Shown here: piece after piece, positions 32,554-41,249 of the stretch
How the letters are laid out: every line of letters begins with the position of its first letter
Position numbering within the stretch: position 1 is the stretch's first letter
Assembly: GCF_042685645.1 (NCBI RefSeq)
Contig: NZ_JBHUNX010000001.1
Span: forward strand, 1,798,001 to 1,862,000
Direction of reading: 5' to 3'
Source: Salininema proteolyticum
Lineage (GTDB): Bacteria > Actinomycetota > Actinomycetes > Mycobacteriales > Micromonosporaceae
DNA length: 64,000 nt
Notes under the pieces: model-generated
What the model was told of the DNA's origin: nothing
What the model saw: only the letters and a program-made list of their open reading frames with translations
The model's database searches: none
Position numbers and translations under genes: made by a program

Positions 32554-33090
32554 ATGCCCGAGCTCATCGTCCCCTCGCCCGCGGTCAAGGACTCGTTCTG
32601 GACGGCGGTGGAGGAGTACGCCGCCGCGGGGATGGGAGAGAGCCCGTCCACCTTCTCGGCGATCGAGATCGTCTGGCTCTACCGCGAGCTGGGCGCCGGA
32701 GACCGCCTCTTCGAACAGCACCTGGCCCGCATGGAGGCCGAGGCAGCGGGCGACCGCCCGCTGCGCACGTACTGGTGGGTCGAAGACGGGGAGTTCATCG
32801 GCCGCCTCACGCTGCGCCTGGGCCTGCCGATGGGGGAGAGGTTGAAGGGCGGCGACGTGGGCTACGACGTCCGCCCCTCGCGCCGAGGGGAGGGCCACGC
32901 GACGGCGATGCTGTCCACCTGCCTGGTCCTGGCCCGCCGGGAGGGCCTGGAGGAGCTGTACGTGAACTGCGAACCGTCGAACAAGGCCAGCCGGTCGGTC
33001 ATCCGCCGCAACGGCGGGGAAACGGTCAAGCTGCCCCATCCCCGGGGGCGCACGGAGGACGGGTACCTCTGCCACAGGATCGGACTCTGA
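32554..33090 (+). CDS. GNAT acetyltransferase
   Basis: A 178-residue N-acetyltransferase. VGYDVRPSRRGEGHATAML carries the acetyl-CoA loop (RRGEGHA), and VNCEPSNKASRSVIRRNGGE is the usual C-terminal element with the conserved NxxSxxxIxxxGG pattern. The N-terminal LIVPSPAVKDSFWTAVEEY resembles predicted acetyltransferases of small molecules; the target is unknown. TACCAT (32542-32547) lies exactly six bases before ATG, so it is probably leaderless. Confidence 0.88.
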   Translation: MPELIVPSPAVKDSFWTAVEEYAAAGMGESPSTFSAIEIVWLYRELGAGDRLFEQHLARMEAEAAGDRPLRTYWWVEDGEFIGRLTLRLGLPMGERLKGGDVGYDVRPSRRGEGHATAMLSTCLVLARREGLEELYVNCEPSNKASRSVIRRNGGETVKLPHPRGRTEDGYLCHRIGL

Positions 33091-33320
33091 CCCTCCGCGC
33101 CCTGAAGGCGCCTCCGCGGCGTCTCGGAGCCGCCGGCGCCGGCCCGGTCCCACAGGCCAGGACGCGCCGCAACGGGCGTCCAGTCCTCCGCCCCCGTCCG
33201 CGCCGGGCCGAAACAGGTGTTCATGGCCGTTTCCCGGCCGGCCGTCGATCGTCGGCCGATCCCCTTGGGGCGCCTGGCCGTTCAAACCGTACGGCCGTCT
33301 TTCCGATTACTGATAGTAAG

Positions 33321-33337
33321 GCTTACAATTATTATCT
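33321..33337 (+). promoter_or_regulatory. Lactonase promoter with motif shared with the amino-sugar-acid cluster
   Basis: GCTTACAATTATT at 33321-33333 differs by one base from 27917-27929. It is preceded by GTAAG at 33316-33320, giving the 11-base palindrome GTAAGGCTTAC (33316-33326). TACAAT within it is a plausible -10, eight bases before the ATG. Confidence 0.45.
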
Positions 33338-34303
33338 ATGAACTCTCTACTCGGCAACTACACGTCCGAAGGCGGACCGGGACTGGCGCTCGGTGACGGC
33401 GACGGACTGTCGTCCGTGCTCGCCCTCCCCAACCCCTCCTGGATCACCCCCGGCCCCGACGGCGTGCACTACGCGCTCCTCGAAGACGAGGCCGGCGCGG
33501 CCCAGGCCTTCCGCGACTCCGGCCGCCTGGAGCCGGTGGGCCGACGGCGCTCCAGCGGCGGATCCCACCCCTGCCACGGCGCCATCGACCCCACCGGGCG
33601 CTACCTGGTGACCGCCAACTACGGATCAGGCTCGGTCGGCGTCCTGCCCATCGGAGAGGACGGCTCCCTCGGGGACCCCGTGTGCTCCCTCGACGTCGAG
33701 GGCTCCGGCCCCGACGAGGACCGCCAGGAGTCGGCCCACCCCCACCACGTCCTCTTCGCCGGAGGCCGGGTCTACGTGACCGACCTGGGCGCCGACGCCG
33801 TGCACCGCCTGGCGCTCGCCGCCGACGGCACGCTCTCCCACGCCGGAGCGACGAAGCTGCCCCCCGGCTTCGGCCCGCGCCACAGCATTGTCATTGGTCA
33901 TCAGATATATATCGCCGCCGAGTTGACCCACCAGATCGCGCGGTTCGACCTCGACCCGGACACCGGCGAGCTGTCCGACCTGCGGCTGCTGGCGCTGCCG
34001 GACTCCGCGGAGCGGGACTACCCCTCTGCGATCGTCCCGGACGCCGAGCGCGGCGTCCTCTACGTGGCCGTGCGCGGAGGCGACTCCGTCCTGGTCGTCG
34101 ACCCGGAGACCTTCACCGTGGTCGCCCGGCGCCCGGCCGGAGGGCGCTGGCCCCGCGACGCGGCGCTGGCCGAGACGGGGCGGCTGTGGGTGGCATGCCA
34201 GTTCGGGGGAGTGGTGACCGAGGTCGACATGGTCGGCTCCGACGACCCGCGCGTCCTGTGGACCGTCCCCGGCGTCTCCCGGGTGGTGCCCCGGCAGCGG
34301 TGA
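33338..34303 (+). CDS. Beta-propeller lactonase (6-phosphogluconolactonase-type)
   Basis: A 321-residue seven-bladed propeller of the lactonase (Pgl/YbhE) family. Blade signatures include SSGGSHPCHGAIDPTGRYLV, VTANYGSGSVGVLPI, ESAHPHHVLFAGGRVYVTDL and KLPPGFGPRHSIV, with the His-rich loops of the family. It hydrolyses a sugar lactone; which one is not visible. Because its promoter shares a motif with the amino-sugar-acid cluster, a GlcNAc- or gluconolactone is attractive. Codons around 33882-33918 are strikingly AT-rich compared with the rest of the gene. Confidence 0.85.
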   Translation: MNSLLGNYTSEGGPGLALGDGDGLSSVLALPNPSWITPGPDGVHYALLEDEAGAAQAFRDSGRLEPVGRRRSSGGSHPCHGAIDPTGRYLVTANYGSGSVGVLPIGEDGSLGDPVCSLDVEGSGPDEDRQESAHPHHVLFAGGRVYVTDLGADAVHRLALAADGTLSHAGATKLPPGFGPRHSIVIGHQIYIAAELTHQIARFDLDPDTGELSDLRLLALPDSAERDYPSAIVPDAERGVLYVAVRGGDSVLVVDPETFTVVARRPAGGRWPRDAALAETGRLWVACQFGGVVTEVDMVGSDDPRVLWTVPGVSRVVPRQR

Positions 34304-34342
34304 GCCGTACGGGCCCGGCGCCGGGGTCGCCGTGCGCCACGG

Positions 34343-34379
34343 CCTTCGCCCGGCGGCCGAAGACCGCGGCAGGCGAAGG
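34343..34379 (+). terminator. 8-bp hairpin after the lactonase gene
   Basis: CCTTCGCC (34343-34350) pairs with GGCGAAGG (34372-34379) around a 21-base loop. An 18-base segment inside the loop (34352-34369) is repeated with one change at 34413-34430. Confidence 0.45.
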
Positions 34380-34499
34380 GCCGTAAACGGCCGTGTCGCT
34401 CCGTTTCCGCCGGGCGGCCGAAGACCACGGTCCGCTCCGTCCGGCCCCGCGCACCGGGGCGTTACCCGGTAGGCGGGCCGCGAATGTGAAGCAAAACAT

Positions 34500-34529
34500 T
34501 GCACTGGGGGAAAATTTTCCTCCAGTGCA
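34500..34529. promoter_or_regulatory. TetR operator: 30-bp inverted repeat
   Basis: Arms 34500-34514 and 34515-34529 are reverse complements with a single mismatch. The centre is AAAATTTT, standing out in GC-rich sequence. It lies 25 bases upstream of the TACTGT -10 (34555-34560) of the TetR gene, where a repressor would block polymerase. Confidence 0.75.
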
Positions 34530-34566
34530 TCTTGAATTGCGATCAGAGCTCGCCTACTGTTGCCCT

Positions 34567-35178
34567 ATGCCCGACATGACTGGTCTTCGCGAACGGAAGA
34601 AGAACGCCACCCGGCACGCCCTGGCCGAGGCGGCTTTCGACATCGCCGTGAAAGACGGCCTGGCGGCGGCCACGCCGGAGCGGATCGCCACCGAAGCGGG
34701 AGTCTCGACCCGCACCTTCCACAACTACTTCCCCAACCGCGACGCGGCCGTGGTCGACCACTACGGCGTCGCCTCCGACCGCTACGCGGAGATCCTCAAC
34801 GAGCGGCTGGGCCGCCAGCCGCTGTGGACGGCGCTGCGCGAGACGTTCATCGACGTCACCCATGAGCGCGCCATGACCGAGAAGCAGTTGCAGCACTGCT
34901 GGGAGCTCGTGCGCGATCACGCCGAGCTGCTCTCGGTGCTGCTGGGGCGCCTGGAGACGCTGCGCGAGCGCGTGTGCCGGGTGATCGCCGAGCACACCGG
35001 CTACCACAAGGACTCCGCGGAGATCAGCCTCGTGGCCGGCAGCGCCGTCGTGGCGCTGCGCGTGGGCCAGGAGCAGTGGCTGGCCCGCCCCGAGACCGAC
35101 CTGTGCGAGCAGATCCGCTCCGCGTTCGCCCTCTTGGAAGGGGGGCTGCTGGCCGAGGCCGACACTCCGTCCGCCTAG
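34567..35178 (+). CDS. TetR-family repressor, likely of the MMPL transporter
   Basis: A 203-residue TetR regulator. The helix-turn-helix covers residues ~8-55: RHALAEAAFDIAVKDGLAAA, PERIATEAGVSTRTFHNYFP. The C-terminal ligand domain resembles actinobacterial regulators next to MMPL exporters. TACTGT (34555-34560) lies six bases before ATG 34567, so the mRNA is leaderless, and the 30-bp inverted repeat at 34500-34529 is a probable autoregulatory operator. The transporter starts 127 bases downstream on the same strand. Confidence 0.92.
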   Translation: MPDMTGLRERKKNATRHALAEAAFDIAVKDGLAAATPERIATEAGVSTRTFHNYFPNRDAAVVDHYGVASDRYAEILNERLGRQPLWTALRETFIDVTHERAMTEKQLQHCWELVRDHAELLSVLLGRLETLRERVCRVIAEHTGYHKDSAEISLVAGSAVVALRVGQEQWLARPETDLCEQIRSAFALLEGGLLAEADTPSA

Positions 35179-35305
35179 CCCCGCCCCGTCTTCCGCGGCC
35201 GCCGGCCGCGTTCCCCGATCGCCCGGACGGCGACGTCCGGTCCTTGCCCCGTGCCCGAAAACACCCGCAACACCCAAGTGCAAGAAACAGAAAGGACCCT
35301 GCCGC

Positions 35306-37516
35306 ATGGCAACTTTTCTCTACCGGCTCGGCAAGGGAGCCTACCGGCGCGCCTGGCTGGTCATCGCGATCTGGGTCGCGATCGCCGCCGCCGTCGGAGC
35401 GGGCGCCTACCAGCTGGCCGAGGAGACCGACCCGTCGTTCTCCCTGCCCGGCACCGAGTCCCAGGAGGCCTTCGACCTCATCGAGGAGCGCTTCCCCGAC
35501 TACGCCGCTGACGGGGCGAAGGCCAACGTCGTCTTCGCCGTCGACGAGGGCGAGGACATCACCGCCCCGGAGAACGCGGAGATCGTGCGGGAGACCCTGG
35601 CCTCGCTCCAGGAGAGCCCGAACCTGGCCAGCCTCACCGACCCGTTCGAGACGCAGATGATCGCCCCGGACAAGAGCTTGGCCGTGGCCACCGTCGGCTA
35701 TGACGAGCCGGGCTTCAGCCTGCCCTCCGAGGCCACCGACGCGCTCGAAGACGCCGCCGAACAGGCCGCGGACCAGGGCATGCGCGTGGAGATAGGCGGT
35801 GACGCGCTGGTCGCCCCGCCGGAGATGGGCTCCAGCGAGATCATCGGCCTGGTCGTGGCCGCGGTGGTCCTCGTGGTCACCTTCGGCGCCTTCGTGGCCG
35901 CCGGGCTGCCGATCCTCACCGCCGTCCTCGGTGTGGGCCTGTCCACGGCCGCCATCGCCGCTGCGACGGCGTTCCTCGACGTCAACGAGTCGACCGGGAC
36001 CCTGGCGAGCATGCTGGGCCTGGCGGTGGGCATCGACTACGCCCTGTTCATCCTCTTCCGCTACCGCTCGGAGCTGACCGAGGAGACCGTCGGGGACCAC
36101 GGCGGGCGAGCCGAGGCCATCGGCAAGGCCAACGGAACCGCGGGCGGCGCCGTCGTCTTCGCCGGGACCATCGTCGCCATCGCCCTGCTCGGTCTCGCCG
36201 TGGTGGGGATCCCGTTCCTGACGACCATGGCCGCGGCCGCCGCGGCGACGATCGTCCTGGCCGTGCTCATCGCCGTCACGCTGCTGCCGGCCCTGGCGCG
36301 CCTGGTGGGCAGGCGGATCGTCTCGGAGAAGCGGCTGCGCCGCCGCTCCGAGGAGCGCACCCCGGCCGGCGGACGCTGGGCCGGGTTCATCACGCGCCGC
36401 CCGGTCGTCATGGGCCTGCTGGCCCTGGTGAGCCTCGCCGCGATCGCGGTTCCCGCGACCGACCTCGAACTGGCGCTGCCCGACGACGGCTCGGCCTCGG
36501 AGGAGTCCTCGCAGCGCCAGGCCTACGACATGATCGCCGACGCCTTCGGTCCGGGATACAACGGCAGCCTGATGCTGGTGGGCGACATGGGTGAGGCCTC
36601 CGACCCCGAACAGGTCTACGGCATGCTCCAACAGACCCTGTCCGAGGTCGACGGAATCGAGAACGTGGGCATGCCGAGGCCCAACGCCCCCGACTCGGAC
36701 ACGATGATCGCCATGGTCGTCCCCTCGAGCGGACCGGCCGACCAGGAGACGGCCGACCTCGTGCACGACCTGCGCGAGACGCTCGGCGAGGCGGAGTCCG
36801 GGGAGTGGTCGGTGACCGGCCAGACGGCGGTCAACATCGACATCTCGCAGCGGATCCTCGACTCGCTGCTGCCCTACCTGGCCATCGTGGTTGGCCTGGC
36901 GTTCCTGCTGCTGATGATCGTGTTCCGCTCGCTGCTGGTGCCGCTGGCGGCGACGGTGGGCTTCCTGCTGAGCGTGTTCGCCGCGTTCGGCGCCCTGGTG
37001 GCGGTGTTCCAGTGGGGCTGGGGCGCTTCGCTGTTCGGGGTGGACCAGCCCGGTCCGATCATGTCGGTGATGCCGATCATCTTGGTGGGCATCGTCTTCG
37101 GCCTGGCCATGGACTACCAGATCTTCCTGGTGACGCGGATCCGCGAGGCGTTCGTGCACGGCGAGGACCCTGTCAAGGCCATCGTGACGGGCTTCTCGCT
37201 GACGGCCCGCGTGGTCGTGGCCGCGGCGCTCATCATGGTCAGCGTGTTCGCCGCGTTCATGCTCAGCGACATGGAGATGATCGCGCCCATCGGCTTCGGC
37301 CTGGCCGCGGCCGTCCTGTTCGACGCGTTCGTGGTTCGCATGACGCTCATGCCCGCGTTCCTGGCGCTGACCGGAAAGGCGGCCTGGTGGCTGCCGGCGT
37401 GGCTGGACCGCGTCCTGCCGAAGGTCGACGTCGAGGGCGAGCGGCTCGCCGAGAGGCTGGACGCCGAGTCCGGCGGGGGAGAGTCCGAGCCCGAGCTGGT
37501 CGGGGCGCGGAAGTGA
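35306..37516 (+). CDS. MMPL-family RND exporter
   Basis: A 736-residue inner-membrane RND transporter with twelve predicted helices in two halves. Residues ~12-32 are helix 1, followed by a large outer loop; the proton-relay GIDYALFILFRYRSEL sits in helix 4 and GLAMDYQIFLVTRIRE in the second half, matching the two GxxxDY motifs. MMPL proteins export lipids, siderophores or drugs; the TetR neighbour suggests induction by a toxic ligand. GAAAGGA precedes the ATG. A bidirectional terminator follows. Confidence 0.93.
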   Translation: MATFLYRLGKGAYRRAWLVIAIWVAIAAAVGAGAYQLAEETDPSFSLPGTESQEAFDLIEERFPDYAADGAKANVVFAVDEGEDITAPENAEIVRETLASLQESPNLASLTDPFETQMIAPDKSLAVATVGYDEPGFSLPSEATDALEDAAEQAADQGMRVEIGGDALVAPPEMGSSEIIGLVVAAVVLVVTFGAFVAAGLPILTAVLGVGLSTAAIAAATAFLDVNESTGTLASMLGLAVGIDYALFILFRYRSELTEETVGDHGGRAEAIGKANGTAGGAVVFAGTIVAIALLGLAVVGIPFLTTMAAAAAATIVLAVLIAVTLLPALARLVGRRIVSEKRLRRRSEERTPAGGRWAGFITRRPVVMGLLALVSLAAIAVPATDLELALPDDGSASEESSQRQAYDMIADAFGPGYNGSLMLVGDMGEASDPEQVYGMLQQTLSEVDGIENVGMPRPNAPDSDTMIAMVVPSSGPADQETADLVHDLRETLGEAESGEWSVTGQTAVNIDISQRILDSLLPYLAIVVGLAFLLLMIVFRSLLVPLAATVGFLLSVFAAFGALVAVFQWGWGASLFGVDQPGPIMSVMPIILVGIVFGLAMDYQIFLVTRIREAFVHGEDPVKAIVTGFSLTARVVVAAALIMVSVFAAFMLSDMEMIAPIGFGLAAAVLFDAFVVRMTLMPAFLALTGKAAWWLPAWLDRVLPKVDVEGERLAERLDAESGGGESEPELVGARK

Positions 37517-37531
37517 CCCGGCCGGAATACT

Positions 37532-37572
37532 GAGGGGTGAGGGGGCGCCGGATCGGCGCCCCCTCACCCCTC
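37532..37572. terminator. 19-bp hairpin between convergent MMPL and pirin genes
   Basis: Arms 37532-37550 and 37554-37572 are perfect complements with a GAT loop, placed to end both genes. Confidence 0.85.
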
Positions 37573-37594
37573 TCGTTCGGTCGCGGCTGTGACG

Positions 37595-38650
37595 CTAGGC
37601 GCCCTCGCCGCGCCACTGCGGCCCGAAGAGGATCTCGCAGCCCTGGTTGGACGGGTTGTTGAACTCCTCGGGGGCCGGCGCGTAGTCGCGGCCCTCGTGA
37701 CCGGCCGGGATCTGCCCCATGCGACCGGAGCGGAAGTCCTCCATCGCCTGGTAGATCTCCTCCTTGGTGTTCATGACGAACGGGCCGTAGCGGGCCACGG
37801 GTTCGCGGATGGGCTCGCCGCCGAAGAGGATCACCTCCATCGCACCCGTCTTGTGGTGCTGTTCTCCGGCGGCCTCGACGGTGAGGTAGTTGCCGTCCTT
37901 GGAGAACACCGCCATCTGCGACTCTCCGAGCGGGCGGCGGTCGTCGCCGACGAAGCCGTCGCCGTGCAGGGAGTAGGCCATGCCCGACCATCCCGGCACC
38001 CACGGGACGCGCACCTGCGCGCCGGGGGCGAGGGAGAGGTGGACGAGGTTGATGGGGGAGAAGGTGCTCCCCGGTCCCTCGTACTCGCCGATCCTTCCGG
38101 CGATGACGCGGATGAGCGTGCCCCCGTCGGCAGAGGTCAGCAGGGTGAGGCCCTGGCCCTTGATGTCCTGGTAGCGCGGGGCGTGCATCTTGGCCCTGGC
38201 CGGCAGGTTGACCCACATCTGGATGCCGTCGAACTCGCCGCCGTTCATGACGAGGTGCTCGCTGGGCAGTTCGTCGTGGAGCAGGCCGGACCCGGCGGTC
38301 ATCCACTGGGTGTCGCCGTCGGCGATGACCCCGCCGCCTCCGTGGCTGTCGGTGTGGACGAAGACGCCGTCCATGAGGTAGGTGACCGTCTCGAAGCCGC
38401 GGTGCGGGTGCCAGGGCGCGCCCTTGGCCTCGTGCGGCTCGTAGGCGGCGATCATGTGGTCGAGCATGAGGATGGGGTCGAGCGCGTCCCACACGCGCGG
38501 GTCCGCCGTCGGGCGGCGGACGGGGAACCCGGCCCCTTCGAGGGCGCGCTGCGAGTCCACGACGACGCCGACGCGGCGGGGCAGGGCCTCCACCGCCGGG
38601 GCGTCGACGCGCGGCAGCGCGAGGATGTCGGGAGTTGTGACGGCTGGCAT
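37595..38650 (-). CDS. Pirin-family protein
   Basis: A 351-residue double-cupin pirin. Metal histidines appear in MLDHMIAAYEPHEAKGAPWHPHRGFETVTY, split over FxMDH-like LMLDHM and HPHRGFETV; later GSGLLHDELPS and GIQMWVNLP are standard. Some pirins have quercetinase activity. ATG at 38650 has GAGGAGG ten bases before. It diverges from a MarR gene, and the two palindromes at 38696-38726 between them are the likely operator. Confidence 0.93.
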   Translation of the reverse strand: MPAVTTPDILALPRVDAPAVEALPRRVGVVVDSQRALEGAGFPVRRPTADPRVWDALDPILMLDHMIAAYEPHEAKGAPWHPHRGFETVTYLMDGVFVHTDSHGGGGVIADGDTQWMTAGSGLLHDELPSEHLVMNGGEFDGIQMWVNLPARAKMHAPRYQDIKGQGLTLLTSADGGTLIRVIAGRIGEYEGPGSTFSPINLVHLSLAPGAQVRVPWVPGWSGMAYSLHGDGFVGDDRRPLGESQMAVFSKDGNYLTVEAAGEQHHKTGAMEVILFGGEPIREPVARYGPFVMNTKEEIYQAMEDFRSGRMGQIPAGHEGRDYAPAPEEFNNPSNQGCEILFGPQWRGEGA

Positions 38651-38691
38651 TGGTGCCTCCTCAGAGCTGGTATTCCTGGACCCGCTAATTT

Positions 38692-38727
38692 TAGTTGGTC
38701 GACCACATAAACTATTGGTCGGCCAAG
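38692..38727. promoter_or_regulatory. Tandem palindromes between pirin and MarR genes
   Basis: TGGTCGACCA (38696-38705) is a perfect palindrome, and TTGGTCGGCCAA (38715-38726) is a near-perfect one. Their centres are two helical turns apart (20 bases). Flanking bases are AT-rich. This is a typical two-dimer MarR site. Confidence 0.7.
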
Positions 38728-38843
38728 TATATTCCATGATCCTCCGATCCGCCACGTAGTACCATCGGTAGACGACACCGTCGCAGCGAGTGCGGCCCCC
38801 GACACGCGTCCGACCGGACGGGGCGCCGCGAGAAGTTGGAGCC

Positions 38844-39386
38844 ATGGCCGACACCACCCACGACACCGCCGAACAGACCGGGCCGAGCGCGGCGCCGGAC
38901 CCCGACCGGCTCGACCCGAAAAGCTGCGACCGCGCCGTCAGCCTCGGCCGCGTCGGCCTGTCCCTGATCGCCACGGCCCGCTCGCACCGTATAGCTGCGG
39001 CCCGCGACCTCAAGGCGGCCGGGATCTACCCGGGGCAGGAGCTCGTCCTCCAGTATGTCGCCGAGTCCGGCCCCGCGCGGATGTGCGGCATAGTCGAGTC
39101 GGTCAACCTCGACCCCTCGACCGTGACCCGCACCGTCCAGCGCCTGGAGAAGAGCGGCTTCCTCTACCGCGAGACCGATCCCGACGACCGCAGGGCCAGC
39201 CGCATCGCGCTGACCGACGCGGGGCGCGACGCCCTGCGGGGGGCCAGGAAGGCCTGGGCCGACCTCGAAGAGCGCACCACCCGGGGCTTCAGCGAGGCCG
39301 AACTCGCCGAACTGGTCGGCTACCTGGAGCGGATCGAGCGCAACCTGGCGCCCTGCGCCGAGGGAATGGACGAAGAGCCCGCCTAG
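38844..39386 (+). CDS. MarR-family regulator
   Basis: A 180-residue winged-helix regulator. The core AAGIYPGQELVLQYVAESGP, MCGIVESVNLDPSTVTRTVQ and RLEKSGFLYRETDPDDRRAS shows recognition helix and wing with the DxRxxR motif. It likely represses itself and the divergent pirin gene through the tandem palindromes upstream. The N-terminal ~35 residues are acidic and variable. ATG 38844 has GGAG close upstream. Confidence 0.92.
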   Translation: MADTTHDTAEQTGPSAAPDPDRLDPKSCDRAVSLGRVGLSLIATARSHRIAAARDLKAAGIYPGQELVLQYVAESGPARMCGIVESVNLDPSTVTRTVQRLEKSGFLYRETDPDDRRASRIALTDAGRDALRGARKAWADLEERTTRGFSEAELAELVGYLERIERNLAPCAEGMDEEPA

Positions 39387-39487
39387 GCGCGTCCTCGCAC
39401 GGCGGACCCGGGTACCCCGGCCGCACCTTCACTCGGCGGACCCGAACGCTCCGGGCCGCGCCCCGACGCGGGCTTACCGCCCAACGG

Positions 39488-40198
39488 TCACGCCCGCCCC
39501 GGAGAAGGCAGCCCCAGCAGCCCCCGGACGACGCGCCGCAGCGTCTCCTTGAGCTTCTCGTCGTCCGACACCGGCCGGGAGTCGGCGGCCTGATCCCCCA
39601 TGGCCGCGGCGATGAGCGGAAAGTCCCCCGACGAGATCATGGAGTCGATGTAACGTGCCTGCGCGGCGAACCGCGAGTCATTGGAAGGGTCCGCCTCCCG
39701 CTCCATCCGCACCAGCATCGCCACGATGCCGGTGGTCATCGCCGTCGTCTTCAGCTTCGCGTTCCCCGGGGCGCCGGTGGGCTCCAGCGCGCCCAGCGCG
39801 TACTCCAGATAGCGCAGCCCCTTGGGGCCCATGCGCAGAACCTCGAGCGGCACGTCCAGGAACCACGGGTGGGCCCGGTAAACCGCGCGGATGCGCAGCG
39901 CGATGTCCGCCATGTCCTCGGCCGGGTCCCCGGTGTGCGGCACGCTGACGTCCACCTCCCCGGCCATCTCGTCGGTCATGAGGTCCAACAGGTCCTCCCG
40001 GCTGGAGACATAGCGGTACAGCGAGGCCGGCCCGGTCCCCAGCCGCCTGGCCACGCTGCGCATCGTGACCGCCTCCAGCCCCTCCTCGTCGGCGATGGCC
40101 ACCGCGGCGGCGGTGATGCCCGCGTGGTCGCGCTCGGGCGCCGGCCCCCGCCTGCCGCGCCGGGACCGCAGCCACACGACCTCCGGAACCTCGCTCAT
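39488..40198 (-). CDS. TetR-family regulator
   Basis: A 236-residue TetR/AcrR regulator. The HTH covers residues ~27-75 with AITAAAVAIADEEGLEAVTM, then RSVARRLGTGPASLYRYVSS; the C-terminal domain resembles the TetR_C tetracycline-repressor-like class. It diverges from an alpha/beta hydrolase gene across 81 bases holding two CGAGAACA direct repeats, the probable operator. GGGGG lies just upstream of its ATG. Confidence 0.92.
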   Translation of the reverse strand: MSEVPEVVWLRSRRGRRGPAPERDHAGITAAAVAIADEEGLEAVTMRSVARRLGTGPASLYRYVSSREDLLDLMTDEMAGEVDVSVPHTGDPAEDMADIALRIRAVYRAHPWFLDVPLEVLRMGPKGLRYLEYALGALEPTGAPGNAKLKTTAMTTGIVAMLVRMEREADPSNDSRFAAQARYIDSMISSGDFPLIAAAMGDQAADSRPVSDDEKLKETLRRVVRGLLGLPSPGRA

Positions 40199-40218
40199 AG
40201 GGCCCCCTGTTGCAGAAA

Positions 40219-40251
40219 CGAGAACATCCGTCTATCATAAAACCGAGAACA
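40219..40251. promoter_or_regulatory. Direct repeats and -10 between TetR and hydrolase genes
   Basis: CGAGAACA occurs at 40219-40226 and 40244-40251. Between them lies TATCAT, a -10 candidate in the plus direction and, as ATGATA, in the minus direction. The second copy continues as GAACAGCGTTC, an inverted repeat. Confidence 0.5.
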
Positions 40252-40279
40252 GCGTTCGCAGTAAAGAGAGGACACCACC

Positions 40280-41176
40280 GTGAGCACCGACCTCTGGACC
40301 CCCACCGCCTACGCCGACGGCAACGGCGCCCGCATCGCCTACGACACCTACACCCCCGGCCGCGGCGGGCAGCCCGTCCTGCTCATCACCGGACTCGGCG
40401 CCAGCCGCCGCTGGTTCCCCGACGGCTTCGCCCAAGCCCTCGCCGACAAGGGCCTCCACCCCGTCCGCTACGACAACCGCGACTCCGGCGAGTCCACCCG
40501 CTTCGACCACGGCTCCGCCAACCCCCTCGCCGCGCTCTTCGGCAGAAGAAACCGGCCCTACACCTGCGAGGACACCGCCGACGACGCCGCGGCCGTCCTC
40601 GACGCCCTCGACATCGACGCCGCCCACCTCTTCGGCATCTCCATGGGAGGCGCCCTCGCCCAGCGCACGGCACTGCGCCACCCCGGCCGAGTCCGCACCC
40701 TCACCACCATGTCCTCCTTCCCCGGCGACAGATTCGGCATGAAACTGCTCAAACACATCAACCTCAAGACCGCCCGCGCCTTCCGCACCGTCGACTTCCC
40801 CGACACCCGCGAAGGCGCCGTCCAGACGATGCTCGCCATCAGCCGCCTCAACGCCAGCCCCAACGCCCCCTTCGACGAAGAAGCCGCCCTCGAACAGGCC
40901 GAACGCGTCGCCGACAACGGCATCCGCGACCGCAGGGCCCAGAGCCGCCAGATGAACGCCCGCTGGCACGGCGACCCCATCGAAAAGATCACCGCGCCCA
41001 CCCTCGTCCTCCACGGCGAGGACGACCCCCTCGTCAAACTCTCCGGCGCCGAAGAGACCGCCCGCCGCGTGCCCGGCGCCCGCCTGCACACGATCCCACT
41101 GGTCGGCCACGACCTCCCCGCCCGCTGCTGGAACGAGATCGCCGACCGCATGACCGGCGACCACGAACCCGCTTGA
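40280..41176 (+). CDS. Alpha/beta hydrolase
   Basis: A 298-residue alpha/beta hydrolase, close in build to esterases and to the aclacinomycin methylesterase RdmC. The oxyanion area is LITGLGASRRWFPDGF, the nucleophile elbow is FGISMGGALAQR, the acid is in VLHGEDDPLVK and the histidine in LVGHDLPARCW. The divergent TetR gene likely controls it; such pairs often respond to the hydrolase substrate. GTG at 40280 has AGAGAGGA upstream. Codon use is normal for the window. Confidence 0.9.
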   Translation: MSTDLWTPTAYADGNGARIAYDTYTPGRGGQPVLLITGLGASRRWFPDGFAQALADKGLHPVRYDNRDSGESTRFDHGSANPLAALFGRRNRPYTCEDTADDAAAVLDALDIDAAHLFGISMGGALAQRTALRHPGRVRTLTTMSSFPGDRFGMKLLKHINLKTARAFRTVDFPDTREGAVQTMLAISRLNASPNAPFDEEAALEQAERVADNGIRDRRAQSRQMNARWHGDPIEKITAPTLVLHGEDDPLVKLSGAEETARRVPGARLHTIPLVGHDLPARCWNEIADRMTGDHEPA

Positions 41177-41249
41177 CGACCCCTTGTACCCTGGTCCCGG
41201 CGCCCGCCCCGGCGCCGGGACCGACCACCACGAAGCAAGGGACGCACCG

